Shown: one piece after another, positions 1-8,724 of the stretch | How positions within the stretch are numbered: position 1 is the stretch's first letter | How the letters are laid out: the number at the start of each line of letters is the position of its first letter | Assembly (NCBI RefSeq): GCF_003234445.2 | Contig: NZ_CP126269.1 | Location: 3,534,001 to 3,598,000 of the forward strand | From: Curtobacterium sp. MCLR17_036 | GTDB lineage: Bacteria; Actinomycetota; Actinomycetes; Actinomycetales; Microbacteriaceae | DNA length: 64,000 nucleotides | Direction: 5' to 3' | Translations under genes and position numbers: made by a program | The notes under the pieces: model-generated | Told to the model about the DNA's origin: nothing | What the model saw: the letters and a program-made list of their open reading frames with translations, nothing else | Database searches by the model: none

Positions 1-54
1 GACCCGGCGGCCGTGCTGACCGCGTACCTGGCGGGGGTACGGCGGCGGTCGTGA
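1..54 (+). CDS. C-terminal end of an unidentified gene (partial)
   Basis: The frame starting at base 1 is open and ends at a TGA at 52-54, giving a 17-residue tail rich in Ala and Arg. It ends 39 bases before the next gene on the same strand, which fits a coding 3' end, but there is too little sequence to name a family. It could be a chance open frame. Confidence 0.3.
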   Translation, partial: DPAAVLTAYLAGVRRRS

Positions 55-93
55 TCGCCGACGGGCTGGCGCCCCGAGGGGACGACGCCTACC

Positions 94-282
94 GTGGATG
101 CGATGTGGTGGTGGATCCTGACCGGAGCGGTGCTCGTGGGACTCGTCGCGTTGTGGCTCGTGATGCACCGGTACACGGACCTCGGCGCGCGCTCACGGCG
201 CTTCGACGGGTCCGAACCAGAGATCGCCGAGGCGCTCCGGCAGGCGGAGGCCGATGCAGCGCGCGGCCGGATGTACCCGTGA
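94..282 (+). CDS. Small single-pass membrane protein
   Basis: A 62-residue protein with one strongly hydrophobic segment (residues about 4-24, beginning WWWILTGAVL) followed by a charged, helical cytoplasmic tail with ExxEIAEALRQAEADAA character. The GTG start at 94 has a GAGGGG ribosome site at 76-81; an ATG at 103 is an alternative. I do not recognise the family. It converges on the MOSC gene with a 12-base gap. Confidence 0.5.
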   Translation: MDAMWWWILTGAVLVGLVALWLVMHRYTDLGARSRRFDGSEPEIAEALRQAEADAARGRMYP

Positions 283-294
283 TGGTCGCGGTCG

Positions 295-843
295 TCAGAC
301 GGGGCTGAGCGGCACGCGCTCCCCGGTCGGCAGCTCGACGCGGACGGTGTCGCCCGCCCGGATCGTCCCACCGGTGACGACGACGGCCATGACACCACCC
401 TTGCGCTCGACCGTGCCGTCGTCCGCGCGGCCGAGGACCGCGCGCAGCAGCCCCGGCTCGAAGCCGTTGATCTGCTGGCACGGGTTGCGGAGCCCGGTGA
501 CGCGGACGCAGGCCTCTGCTCCCAGGTGCAGCAGGGTGTCCGTCGGCAACGCGAGCAGGTCGACCCCGCGGGTCGTGACGTTCTCGCCCATCTGGCCCGG
601 CGCGACGGCGAACCCGGCGTCGGCGACCTCGTCGAAGAGCTCGGCGTGCAGCAGGTGCACCTGCCGCAGGTTCGGCTGGGACGGGTCGCGGGCCACGCGG
701 GACCGGTGCTGCACCGTCGTGCCGGCGTGGGCGTCGCCCTCGACGCCCCACCCCTCGACCAGGGTGATCGCGTCGACGACGGGCTTGCTGAAGTGGTGGC
801 CGCCGTCGGTGCTGACGGCGACGACGACGGATTCGGTGGTCAC
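295..843 (-). CDS. MOSC domain protein
   Basis: A 182-residue stand-alone MOSC (molybdenum cofactor sulfurase C-terminal) domain. Visible hallmarks are the opening stretch ending in VEGDAHAG, the central GQMGENVTTRGVDL block and the conserved cysteine in GLRNPCQQI, which in this superfamily is thought to handle sulfur or the molybdenum cofactor. Stand-alone bacterial MOSC proteins are usually assigned to sulfur transfer or to detoxification of N-hydroxylated compounds, like YiiM. I chose the GTG at 843 because upstream codons read as non-conserved Arg/Pro-rich sequence. It is divergent from the 945 gene, with an operator dyad between them. Confidence 0.85.
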   Translation of the reverse strand: MTTESVVVAVSTDGGHHFSKPVVDAITLVEGWGVEGDAHAGTTVQHRSRVARDPSQPNLRQVHLLHAELFDEVADAGFAVAPGQMGENVTTRGVDLLALPTDTLLHLGAEACVRVTGLRNPCQQINGFEPGLLRAVLGRADDGTVERKGGVMAVVVTGGTIRAGDTVRVELPTGERVPLSPV

Positions 844-904
844 GAGTCGAGTCTGGCGCGGAGTCCGGCTCGGCACCAGTGGCGGCCGCCGACACGGCCT
901 CGTA

Positions 905-932
905 GTGTTTGAGCACACCTGTACTCAAACAC
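905..932. promoter_or_regulatory. TetR-type operator dyad
   Basis: A 28-bp inverted repeat with arms GTGTTTGAG and CTCAAACAC. Counting one mismatch, the arms extend to 12 bp around a 4-bp centre (ACCT). It sits just upstream of the membrane protein gene at 945 that precedes a TetR gene (1504), so autoregulation by that TetR is the simplest reading. It could also reach the divergent MOSC promoter. Confidence 0.75.
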
Positions 933-944
933 TCGGGGGAACCA

Positions 945-1499
945 GTGACACTCGTCGCCGTCATCGTCTGCGAGGTCGCGTTCTGGATCGCGATCGTCGG
1001 GGGTCTCGTCGCGCGGTACCTGCTGCGCCGACCACGCCTCGGGGCCGCCCTGCTCGTCACCGCGCCCGCCGTCGACGTCGTCCTGCTCGCCCTGGTCACG
1101 CTCGACCTGCTCCGCGGTGCGACGGCGAGCTGGCACCACGGGCTCGCCGCCGTGTACATCGGGATGTCGGTCGCCTACGGTCACCGGATGATCGCGTGGG
1201 CGGACGTCCGCTTCGAGCACCGCTTCGCCGGTGGTCCGGCACCGCTCCGCCTGTCGGGTCGGCGGCACACCGCGCGCTGCTGGGGCGACGTCCTGCGCAC
1301 CGGCCTCGCCGTCCTCATCGCCGGGGGCATCATCGGCGCACTCGTCGCCGTGGTCGGCGACCCGGAGCGCACCGCCGAGTTCCAGGGCACCCTCGGGCTG
1401 CTCGCCGTGGTCTTCGGCATCGAGGTCCTCTGGGCGGTCAGCTACACGATCTGGCCGCGCAAGCCCACCGCGTCGTCGACCGACCCCGCCGTAGGCTGA
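945..1499 (+). CDS. Integral membrane protein, TetR-linked
   Basis: A 184-residue protein with about five hydrophobic segments: an N-terminal pair, a central pair flanking SWHHGLAAVYIGMSVAYGHR, and a C-terminal pair ending WAVSYTIWPRK. The GTG at 945 was chosen for the GGGGGA ribosome site at 935-940. No enzymatic motif is visible and I do not recognise a characterised family. It lies 4 bases from the following TetR gene in an evident two-gene operon under the 905-932 dyad, so it may be an efflux or stress-response membrane protein controlled by that repressor. That role is inference. Confidence 0.7.
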   Translation: MTLVAVIVCEVAFWIAIVGGLVARYLLRRPRLGAALLVTAPAVDVVLLALVTLDLLRGATASWHHGLAAVYIGMSVAYGHRMIAWADVRFEHRFAGGPAPLRLSGRRHTARCWGDVLRTGLAVLIAGGIIGALVAVVGDPERTAEFQGTLGLLAVVFGIEVLWAVSYTIWPRKPTASSTDPAVG

Positions 1500-1503
1500 C
1501 CGG

Positions 1504-2097
1504 GTGCCACGCCGTGTCGACCTCGAGGAACGGGGCGCCGTGGTCACCGCGGCCTGTCTCCGCATCCTCGAGCGCGACGGGTTGGCATCGCTGTCCGTGC
1601 GCAACGCCGCCGACGAGGCCGGGATCGCCGCCGCGTCGCTCCGCCGGCTCTTCCCCACCCAGCACGCGCTCCGCGAGCACTGCCTGACGATCATCGAGGC
1701 CCGCGTCACCGCGCGGCTCGCGGCGCTGCGGTCGACCGGGCGCGAGCTCGCGGTGGAGACGCTCGCCCAGGTCCTGCCGCTCGACGCCGAGCGCACGACC
1801 GAGGTCCTGGCGCAGGTGCAGCTCGGCGTCCTGTCGCGCACCGACGAGCACCTGGCACGCAGCGCCCGGCGACTGAACGCCGGGGTCGGCCTGGTCTGCG
1901 CACGCGCGCTCGACGCCCTGGCGGAGGCCGGCGCCCTCGACCCCGCGCGCGACCGGGCGGACGAGACCGACCGGCTGCACGCGGTGGTCGACGGCCTCGC
2001 GGTCGAGCACACCTGGGACCCGACGGCGAGGTCGGCCGAGCGCGTGCTGGCACTGGTCGGACTGCACCTGGACGGCCTGCGCGGCCCGCGCGGCTGA
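1504..2097 (+). CDS. TetR/AcrR family regulator
   Basis: A 197-residue protein with a TetR N-terminal helix-turn-helix (residues about 10-55: alpha-1 with AACLRILERDGLASLSV, recognition helix in AAASLRRLFPTQHAL) and an all-helical ligand-binding half. GTG start 4 bases after the stop of the membrane protein gene, so the two are co-transcribed. The most likely target is the 28-bp dyad at 905-932 in front of this operon. The effector cannot be told from the sequence. Confidence 0.85.
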   Translation: MPRRVDLEERGAVVTAACLRILERDGLASLSVRNAADEAGIAAASLRRLFPTQHALREHCLTIIEARVTARLAALRSTGRELAVETLAQVLPLDAERTTEVLAQVQLGVLSRTDEHLARSARRLNAGVGLVCARALDALAEAGALDPARDRADETDRLHAVVDGLAVEHTWDPTARSAERVLALVGLHLDGLRGPRG

Positions 2098-2272
2098 CGG
2101 CCCCGGTCGGGCGCCGCGCTCGGCGTGCGCGGTCCCGCCCGCCGCGGACCGCTTGCGTACTCCCGCCATTCGCCGTCGACACCCCGCCGTTCGGCGCCGT
2201 CCGGATCCGCCGGTCCCGGCCCCGTGGGTACGCTCGCGACCGCACCGCTCCCGACCCCAGGAGGCACCCGTC

Positions 2273-3256
2273 GTGGCACCCATCCGGTTCAGCACCGCTC
2301 GCGACGCCGAGGAGTGGGACGCGCTCGTCGCGCTGAGCCCTGGCGCCACCGGCTTCCACGACTGGTCCTGGCTGCAGCTGCAGGCCGACGTCTTCGGGTG
2401 GCGGTTCGAACCCCTCGTCGTCTCGGACGGGGACGAGCCGGTCGGGGTCTTCCCGGTGCTCCTGCGGTCCGGGTGGACGCGTCGACCGGCGGAGCCGCCC
2501 TTCCCGTTCGTCGGACCGCTCGTGCCCCCGGCGCTCCTGACGAGCACCCTCCGGGCGTTCCGGCGCTGGCAGGTCGGTCACGCCGTCCCGGTGGCGCGGT
2601 TCGACCTCGGGCCGGCGGTCGTCGCGGCCGCGGGCGTCGACCTGGCCCGCGCCGGGGTCGAGCAGACGCCTGACCGGACGTACGTCGTCGACCTCGTCGG
2701 CTCGTCGCCCGAGCAGATCGTCGCCTCGATGAAGAAGGGCGCCCGGTACTCGCTCCGCGCCGCGGGTCGCAACGCCGTCGAGGTCCGTCCCGCGCTCCCG
2801 GGCGAGCTCACCGCGTTGCTGCCGCAGGTCCTGGGCGAGTCGTACCGCAGCCGTGGCGTGCCCTCGCCCTACCCGGAGGAGATCGGCGCACGGGTCGAAC
2901 GCTGGGCGGCCGGCCGCGACGACGTCCTCGTCACCACGGCGGTCGTCGCCGGGGAGCCGGGCGGCGTGATCGTGGCACTGGCGAGCCACCCGGTCGTGAC
3001 CGGGTGGGCCGGCGGCACCCTCCGTGCACACCGCGCGGCGAACCCGAGCACCGCGCTCTTCCACGACCTGCTCGTGTGGTCGCTGCGCCGGGGGCACACG
3101 GCCGTCGACCTCGTCGGGCACGTCGACGACGGGATCGCCCGGTTCAAGACGTCCCTCGGCGCGACCGAGCGGGCGTTCGTGAACGTGGTCTCGTCGCCCC
3201 TGCCGCGGGTGGTCCGGACCGCCGCGGCCGCGGTGCGCGTGGGCGGCGCTCGGTAG
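2273..3256 (+). CDS. FemAB/GNAT-like acyltransferase
   Basis: A 327-residue protein resembling the BioF2-like/FemAB branch of the GNAT fold. It opens with SPGATGFHDWSWLQL and carries the family's SMKKGARYSLRAAGR block (about 150-165), then a second acyltransferase half (VLVTTAVVAGEPGGVIVALAS...) and a C-terminal block with AVDLVGHVDDGIARFKTSLG. Such proteins transfer aminoacyl or acyl groups to peptidoglycan, exopolysaccharide or lipid precursors; the substrate here is unknown. The GTG at 2273 is preceded by a perfect AGGAGG at 2259-2264. It stands alone and converges on the BCCT gene with a hairpin between them. Confidence 0.75.
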   Translation: MAPIRFSTARDAEEWDALVALSPGATGFHDWSWLQLQADVFGWRFEPLVVSDGDEPVGVFPVLLRSGWTRRPAEPPFPFVGPLVPPALLTSTLRAFRRWQVGHAVPVARFDLGPAVVAAAGVDLARAGVEQTPDRTYVVDLVGSSPEQIVASMKKGARYSLRAAGRNAVEVRPALPGELTALLPQVLGESYRSRGVPSPYPEEIGARVERWAAGRDDVLVTTAVVAGEPGGVIVALASHPVVTGWAGGTLRAHRAANPSTALFHDLLVWSLRRGHTAVDLVGHVDDGIARFKTSLGATERAFVNVVSSPLPRVVRTAAAAVRVGGAR

Positions 3257-3330
3257 CGGGCCCCGGAAGCGGGCCCGACCGGTTCGTCACGACGCCGCCC
3301 GGGCAGGACAGCGGTCGAGCCGACGCCAGG

Positions 3331-3376
3331 ACGGACGGGAGGCGCGGTGCCAGCCGACACCACGCCTCCCGTCCGT
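3331..3376. terminator. Hairpin repeat 1 (bidirectional terminator)
   Basis: Perfect 14-bp arms ACGGACGGGAGGCG (3331-3344) and its complement (3363-3376), with an inner GGTG/CACC pairing. It lies between convergent genes (ends 3256 and 3388). It is one of a family whose shared core is GGACGGGAGGC...GCCTCCCGTCC; see 9631, 15616, 22729, 25735 and 30438. There is no U-tract, as is common for actinobacterial terminators. Confidence 0.7.
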
Positions 3377-3387
3377 CCGTGGTCGCC

Positions 3388-5256
3388 TCAGCGACCCTCG
3401 GTCGTCTCCGATCCGTCGTGAGCCGTCTCGGTGTCGAGCCGCGCGTCGAGCGCGGGGTCCGGCGAGACGGCCGCCGTGTGCACGGGCGGGTCCGGTTCGA
3501 GCGCGACGTCCGGTCGCGCGTCGCGCGAGGATGCCGTGCGGTCGTGGCGCAGCCGCTCGCGGAGGACACGCCACGGCTTGCCGAGGCCGGTCTGGATGCC
3601 GCGTTCCGCGCGGGCGTCGACCTCGAGTCCGTAGTACTCGCCGACGCGTTCGAGCAGGAGCGCGCGCTCCGCGCGGTCGTAGGCGCGCCGCTCACGGGTG
3701 AAGGCGATGATCGTCGACCAGCAGGTCAGCAGGAGCACGACGCTGAAGGGCAGGGCCGTGGTGATGGCCGCGGTCTTCAGGGCGTTGAGTCCACCGGTGA
3801 GCAGCAGCGCGACCGCGAGCAGGGCCGAGACCCCGGCGAAGAACACGCGGAGCCAGTTCTTCGGCTCGATGTCCCCTCCGGAGGCGATCATCGCCATGAC
3901 GAGCGAGCCCGAGTCCGACGACGTCACGAAGAACACGCCGATGAGCAGGATCGCCCCGAAGGTGAGCACGATGCCGGCGGGCAGGTCGCCGAGCAGGGTG
4001 AACAGCGAACCCTCGACGTCGACGGTGCCGTCGGAGCCGACGAGGCCGCCGGACCCCTCCATCTGGCGGTGGATCGCGGCGCCACCGAGGACCGAGAACC
4101 AGAGCAGCGTGAGCGCCGTCGGCACGAGCAGGACGCCGAACACGAACTGGCGGACCGTGCGGCCCTTCGAGATGCGGGCGATGAAGATGCCGACGAACGG
4201 CGCCCACGACATCCACCAGCCCCAGTAGAACGTGGTCCAGGCGCCCTGCCACTCCTCGCCGGCCGCACCCTGCTGCGCCGTGACGTTGAAGGACATGCCG
4301 ACGAGGTTCTGCAGGTAGGCACCGGTCGACTGCACGAAGTCGCGCAGCAGGTACTGGGTGGGGCCGACGATGAGGATGAACAGCAGCAGCGCGGCCGCCA
4401 GGATCAGGTTGAAGTTGGACAGGATCTTCATGCCCTTGGTGACACCCGTCACCAGGGACACGATCGTCAGGGCCGTGATGACGGCGATGATGGCGATCTG
4501 GCTGACCGTGCTGCTCTCGGCGATGCCGGCGCTCTCGAGGCCGGCACCGATCTGGATGACGCCGAGGCCGAGCGAGGTCGCGACGCCGAACAGCGTGCCG
4601 ATGAGGGCGATCACGTCGATGACGTTGCCCCAGCCGCCCTTGACGCGGGAGCCGAGCAGTGGTTCGAGTGCCCAGCGGATGGACACCGGGCGTCCGCGGC
4701 GGTGGATCGCGTAGGCGAGCGCCAGGCCGAGCACGACGTAGATGGCCCACGCGTGCAGGCCCCAGTGCAGGAACGTCTGGGTCATCGCCTGCTGGGCCAG
4801 GGACTGCTCGTCGCCGGTGACACCGGGGCGGGGCGAGGCGAAGTGGCTGAGCGGCTCGGAGACGCCGTAGAAGACGAGGCCGATGCCCATGCCGGCGGCG
4901 AAGAGCAGGGCGAACCAGGAGCCGGTCGAGAACTCCGGCTCGTCCTTGTCCTTGCCGAGCTTGATGTCGCCGAACCGGCTGAAGCCGACGAAGACCGAGA
5001 AGCCGACGAAGAACGCGGCGATGAGCACGTAGTACCAGCTGAAGTTGCGGACGATGCCGCTCTGCAGCGCCGAGAACGTCGCCTCGGCGGACGCGGGCGC
5101 GATGAGCGTCCACGCCACGAACCCGAGGACGACGACGGCGGCAGGCCAGAACACCCAGGTCTTGAGTCGCGGGGAGGTGGTGACCGGGGTACCGAGGCGT
5201 TCGGTACCGTCTGCGGTCAGGGGAGCGGGTGGGTCTGTCGTTGCCATGTCATCCAT
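3388..5256 (-). CDS. BCCT family betaine/carnitine/choline transporter
   Basis: A 622-residue protein with 12 predicted membrane segments, of the BCCT family. Diagnostic stretches are GFSRFGDIKLGKDKDEPEFS, the GVSEPLSHF block, SIRWALEPLLGSRVKGGWG and FYWGWWMSWAPFVGIFIARI, the last carrying the Trp-rich substrate/ion site. These transporters import osmolytes such as glycine betaine with Na+ or H+. The cytoplasmic C-terminal tail (about 100 residues, ending HDGSETTEGR) is long and charged; such tails act as osmosensors in BetP. ATG at 5256 has a weak ribosome site, and an ATG at 5247 is an alternative. It lies 29 bases after the ArsB/NhaD-type gene, so it probably ends the operon starting at 9569. 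Confidence 0.92.
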   Translation of the reverse strand: MDDMATTDPPAPLTADGTERLGTPVTTSPRLKTWVFWPAAVVVLGFVAWTLIAPASAEATFSALQSGIVRNFSWYYVLIAAFFVGFSVFVGFSRFGDIKLGKDKDEPEFSTGSWFALLFAAGMGIGLVFYGVSEPLSHFASPRPGVTGDEQSLAQQAMTQTFLHWGLHAWAIYVVLGLALAYAIHRRGRPVSIRWALEPLLGSRVKGGWGNVIDVIALIGTLFGVATSLGLGVIQIGAGLESAGIAESSTVSQIAIIAVITALTIVSLVTGVTKGMKILSNFNLILAAALLLFILIVGPTQYLLRDFVQSTGAYLQNLVGMSFNVTAQQGAAGEEWQGAWTTFYWGWWMSWAPFVGIFIARISKGRTVRQFVFGVLLVPTALTLLWFSVLGGAAIHRQMEGSGGLVGSDGTVDVEGSLFTLLGDLPAGIVLTFGAILLIGVFFVTSSDSGSLVMAMIASGGDIEPKNWLRVFFAGVSALLAVALLLTGGLNALKTAAITTALPFSVVLLLTCWSTIIAFTRERRAYDRAERALLLERVGEYYGLEVDARAERGIQTGLGKPWRVLRERLRHDRTASSRDARPDVALEPDPPVHTAAVSPDPALDARLDTETAHDGSETTEGR

Positions 5257-5285
5257 GGTGCCTGGGATCGTCGCTGTGCGCCCAC

Positions 5286-6572
5286 TCAGACGAAGTAGCG
5301 CAACCACAGGTAGGGGAAGCAGAGGCCGACCGTGACCGCGGTCACGATCAGGCCGTACTTCGTGAACTCCCAGAACGAGATCGCGTGCCCGTTGCGCTTC
5401 GCGATGCCGGTCATGACGACGTTCGCGCTGGCGCCGACCGCCGTCAGGTTGCCGCCGAGGTCCGCGCCGAGGGCGAGCGCCCACCAGAGCGGACGGGCGT
5501 CGCCGCCGCCGGACTGCACGATGTCGGCGGTGAGCGGCGCCATCGTCGCGACGAACGGGATGTTGTCGACGATGCCGGAGAAGACCGCCGACCCGAACAG
5601 CAGCACACCGCTCGCGGCGAAGTAGTGGTCGCCGACGGCACCCTTCGCCGCCTGCCCGATGGTCTCGATGACGCCGAGGTTCACCAGCGAGCCGACCATG
5701 ATGAAGAGCCCGGCGAAGAACAGCAGCGTCTCCCACTCGACGTCGCCGAACACCCGCTTCGGCTCGAGCCGGGCCAGGAGCACGAGCAGCCCGGCGCCGA
5801 GCAGCGCGACGATGGCCGGCTCGAGCCCGGTGAAGGTCGACGTGACGAAGCCGACGAGCACGAGGCCGACGACGACGAGGGACTTCACGAGCAGGCCACG
5901 GTCGCGGATCGCCTCGCGCTCGTCCAGTGCCATCACCCGCTCGGCACGCTCGGCGTCGAAGGCGAACGTGCCGCGGAACAGGACGCGGCAGAGCCCGATG
6001 AGCACCGCGACGAGCACGACGATGATCGGCGCCAGCTCGGTGATGAAGTCGTTGAACCCGATGCCGCCGCGACTGCCGATGATGAGGTTCGGCGGGTCGC
6101 CGATGAGCGTCGCGGTCCCGCCGATGTTCGACGCGAACACCTCGGCGAGCAGGTACGGCACGGGCGACTTGCCGAGCCGCTGCGCGACGAGCAGGGACAC
6201 CGGGGCGATGAGCAGGATCGTCGTGACGTTGTCGAGGAACGCGGAGAGCACCGCGGTGATCACGACGAGCATCACCATGATCCGGAACGGACGCCCCTTC
6301 GCGATCTTCGACGACCAGATGGCCAGGTACTCGAAGAGCCCGGTCTGCCGCAGGATGCCGACGATGATCATCATGCCGAGCAGCAGGAACACGACGTTCC
6401 AGTCGATGCCCGTCTCCTCGGAGAAGAAGACGGCGGCGTCGTCGGTGGCACCGATGAGCACCATGAGGGCAGCGCCGCCGAGCGCCACGAGGACCCGTGG
6501 GAGCTTCTCGGTGGCGATGAAGACGTAGGCGACGACGAAGACCGCGATCGCCAGGACGACCTGGACGCTCAC
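5286..6572 (-). CDS. ArsB/NhaD-type ion transporter
   Basis: A 428-residue protein with about 11-12 membrane segments. The paired motifs FLDNVTTILLIAPVSLLVAQRL and ASNIGGTATLIGDPPNLII in the first half are repeated in the second half as FSGIVDNIPFVATMAPL and GADLGGNLTAVGASANVV, the internal repeat of the ArsB/NhaD (ion transporter) superfamily. Members move arsenite, Na+/H+ or dicarboxylates; sequence alone does not pick one. The GTG start overlaps the CBS gene stop as GTGA, and a CBS regulator upstream is common for ion transporters. Confidence 0.88.
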   Translation of the reverse strand: MSVQVVLAIAVFVVAYVFIATEKLPRVLVALGGAALMVLIGATDDAAVFFSEETGIDWNVVFLLLGMMIIVGILRQTGLFEYLAIWSSKIAKGRPFRIMVMLVVITAVLSAFLDNVTTILLIAPVSLLVAQRLGKSPVPYLLAEVFASNIGGTATLIGDPPNLIIGSRGGIGFNDFITELAPIIVVLVAVLIGLCRVLFRGTFAFDAERAERVMALDEREAIRDRGLLVKSLVVVGLVLVGFVTSTFTGLEPAIVALLGAGLLVLLARLEPKRVFGDVEWETLLFFAGLFIMVGSLVNLGVIETIGQAAKGAVGDHYFAASGVLLFGSAVFSGIVDNIPFVATMAPLTADIVQSGGGDARPLWWALALGADLGGNLTAVGASANVVMTGIAKRNGHAISFWEFTKYGLIVTAVTVGLCFPYLWLRYFV

Positions 6573-7045
6573 GCGGTCGGCCGTCCGTCCCAGTGCGCGA
6601 CGAGGGCGTCGAGGAGCCCGGGCAGCGTGACGAACGCCGGCTCGGACCGCGACGGGTCGTGCACGAGCGCGACCTGGGTGCGCGCGTCGACCATGCGGGC
6701 GGCCATCTCGACCGGGCCGGCGTCGGCCGGCACGACGAGCACCGAACGGACGGCGACGTCGGACGAGTCCACCAGGTCGCCGATCGTCCGGCCCTCGAGC
6801 CCCTGGCGCAGGTCCTCGAGTCCCACGTCACCGACGGTGTTCGTGAGCGACAGGTCGTCGAGCAGGTACCCGGGCAGCATGTAGCGGACGACGTCGACGC
6901 TCGAGACGACCGCGGACGGGTGCCCGTCGGCCTCGGCGACGACGAGGCCCACGAGGTCCTGCTCGGCGATGAGCCGCACGGCGTCGAGGGCGAGGGTCGA
7001 GCGGTCCACGACGACGAGTGTCGTGGCGATGTCGGAGGCGTGCAC
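6569..7045 (-). CDS. CBS domain protein
   Basis: A 158-residue protein consisting of a CBS pair: the first repeat has TTLVVVDRSTLALDAVRLIA and LVGLVVAEADGHPSAVVSS, the second RSVLVVPADAGPVEMAARMV and QVALVHDPSRSEPAFVTLP. CBS pairs bind adenosyl nucleotides and gate transporters or enzymes. The GTG start at 7045 has an AGGAG site 7 bases upstream. The GTGA overlap with the transporter gene that follows suggests it regulates that transporter. Confidence 0.85.
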   Translation of the reverse strand: MHASDIATTLVVVDRSTLALDAVRLIAEQDLVGLVVAEADGHPSAVVSSVDVVRYMLPGYLLDDLSLTNTVGDVGLEDLRQGLEGRTIGDLVDSSDVAVRSVLVVPADAGPVEMAARMVDARTQVALVHDPSRSEPAFVTLPGLLDALVAHWDGRPTA

Positions 7046-7059
7046 GGTGGAGCTCCTGC

Positions 7060-7344
7060 TCAGAAGTCGCGGGCCGAGGAACGGGGACTGCCGGGGGCGA
7101 CCCGACCGAGGTGCACCCGTCGCACGAGCCGGATCACCGGTCGGACGAGCAGCTGCACGCTGCCGATCAGGAACAGCCAGGTCCCCGCGGTGGTCGTCGA
7201 CTCCGAGAAGAACAGGATGCTGCCGACGATGAACCAGAGCGCCACCATGATGTCGTTGACGATGCTGATGGTCTCGTAGACGCCGCGGATGCGGAGTTCC
7301 TCCGGACCGACCTGCAGGGTGAGGTCGTGGTGCGCACCGCTCAT
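7060..7344 (-). CDS. YrhK domain membrane protein
   Basis: A 94-residue protein with two membrane segments around NDIMVALWFIVGSILFFSES and GTWLFLIGSVQLLVRPVIR, the layout of the YrhK-like domain. Function of the family is not established. The ATG at 7344 is chosen; a TTG 12 bases upstream is possible. It lies between the DUF2254 gene and the CBS gene in the minus-strand operon. Confidence 0.75.
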   Translation of the reverse strand: MSGAHHDLTLQVGPEELRIRGVYETISIVNDIMVALWFIVGSILFFSESTTTAGTWLFLIGSVQLLVRPVIRLVRRVHLGRVAPGSPRSSARDF

Positions 7345-7413
7345 CAGTGCATCCAACCAGCGTGCGGGGGCCGCGTCCGGGCCCCGTCCCCCACCGCGCC
7401 GGGACCTGTCCGC

Positions 7414-8724
7414 TCACTCCGGCACGGCCGCCGCGAGACGTGCACGCAGCCCGGCGACGACCTCGTCGAGGTGACCGCGCCGGTCCGGCGGCGCGACGGC
7501 GTCGAGCCTGCCGGCCAGGTGCAGCGCCGAACGGAGCACGATGGGGTGCTCCGCGCCGTACACGACGACCCCTTCGTACAGCGAGTCGACGAGCTCCTCG
7601 AGCGGCGGCCAGTGCACCGTGAGCCGCACCCGACCGGCGTCGCCGCGGTACCCGGTCACCGGAGCGGCGTCGCGCCACGCCGGGACGAGTGCCGTCGCCG
7701 ACAGGTCGAGCGCGCTCACCGCCGTGTACGGGTCGTTCGACCCGCTGGCCAGACCGCGCACGGCGATCTCGACGAGCTGCTGCAGGGCGAAGCGCACGTC
7801 CTGCACGGGCGTCCGGGCGGTCCCGATCGTGACCGCACCGCGGAGTGCGGCGACCGCCCGTTCGTCGACCACGACGGACGCCGGACCGGGTCCCGCGCCG
7901 CTGCCGGCGTGCACCACGACCAGGACGTCCCCGGCGATCACGTGGTCGCCGGGCATCGCCCGCAGGTCGACCAGGCGGTCGGTGTCGTCCGCCCAGGCGA
8001 CCAGCCGGTCCCAGCCGACGGACTGCACGTAACCGTCCCGGTCCGCGACGACGGGCACACCCTGCTCGGGCGCCGGTGCGACCGGGTCGCCGACCACGAC
8101 GTCGTCGTGCTCGGCGTCGTCGTGCTCGGCGTCGCGGTCGCGGTACGCCTCGTGCACCGCGCCGACCAGGTCGACCTGCACCCGCTTCTGCAACGAGGTG
8201 ATCTGCACGCTCGTGGCGATGTGGTGGATGAAGAAGACGAGCACCCCGACGTCGAGCACGCCGACCAGGACCGCGACGTGCACCGCGATGACGGGGACGA
8301 ACGCCGAGCCGTCGTCGACGTCCGTGTGCACCGACCGGAGCACCACGATCGCGTAGAGGAAGGTCGCGGTGAACGCGGCGAGGACCGCCTGGTTCGCCCG
8401 GTCCGCCATGAAGTTCCGCACGAGCCGCGGGCCGTACGTCGACGACGTGGTGGCGAGCACCGAGATCGTGATCGAGAACGAGGTGCCGGCGACGGTCAGC
8501 ATCGACGAACCGATCGTCGTCAGGATCGAGCGCCCGCCGCTGGCACTGAGGGCGTCGAGGAAGCCGATCTGCACGCCCGATGCCTGCACCGCACGGTCGA
8601 CGCCGACGAGCGACTCGGCGACCACGACCGCCAGCACCCCGGCGAGCGCCGGCAGGAACCAGAACGACTCGCGGATCTGCAGGGTCACGGCCCGCAGGGC
8701 GCCGGTCGGCGACGACCGCGTCAC
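7414..8724 (-). CDS. DUF2254 membrane protein
   Basis: A 436-residue protein of the DUF2254 family: four membrane helices in the first 190 residues (LPALAGVLAVVVAESLVG; TTIGSSMLTVAGTSFSITIS with the typical STYGPRLVRNFM; then two more) and a soluble C-terminal half containing the family's GSNDPYTAVSALD block. A short acidic/His repeat (EHDDAEHDDV) links the halves. Function is unknown; a channel-like role has been proposed from topology. The GTG start overlaps the FNT stop as GTGA, so translation is coupled. Confidence 0.85.
   Translation of the reverse strand: MTRSSPTGALRAVTLQIRESFWFLPALAGVLAVVVAESLVGVDRAVQASGVQIGFLDALSASGGRSILTTIGSSMLTVAGTSFSITISVLATTSSTYGPRLVRNFMADRANQAVLAAFTATFLYAIVVLRSVHTDVDDGSAFVPVIAVHVAVLVGVLDVGVLVFFIHHIATSVQITSLQKRVQVDLVGAVHEAYRDRDAEHDDAEHDDVVVGDPVAPAPEQGVPVVADRDGYVQSVGWDRLVAWADDTDRLVDLRAMPGDHVIAGDVLVVVHAGSGAGPGPASVVVDERAVAALRGAVTIGTARTPVQDVRFALQQLVEIAVRGLASGSNDPYTAVSALDLSATALVPAWRDAAPVTGYRGDAGRVRLTVHWPPLEELVDSLYEGVVVYGAEHPIVLRSALHLAGRLDAVAPPDRRGHLDEVVAGLRARLAAAVPE

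Noticed and set aside
3388..6831. The 1147-codon frame as a fusion of BCCT with a long N-terminal domain
   Set aside because: Residues before the ATG at 5256 are Arg-rich shadow of the ArsB/NhaD-type and CBS genes, which are intact in the other frames.
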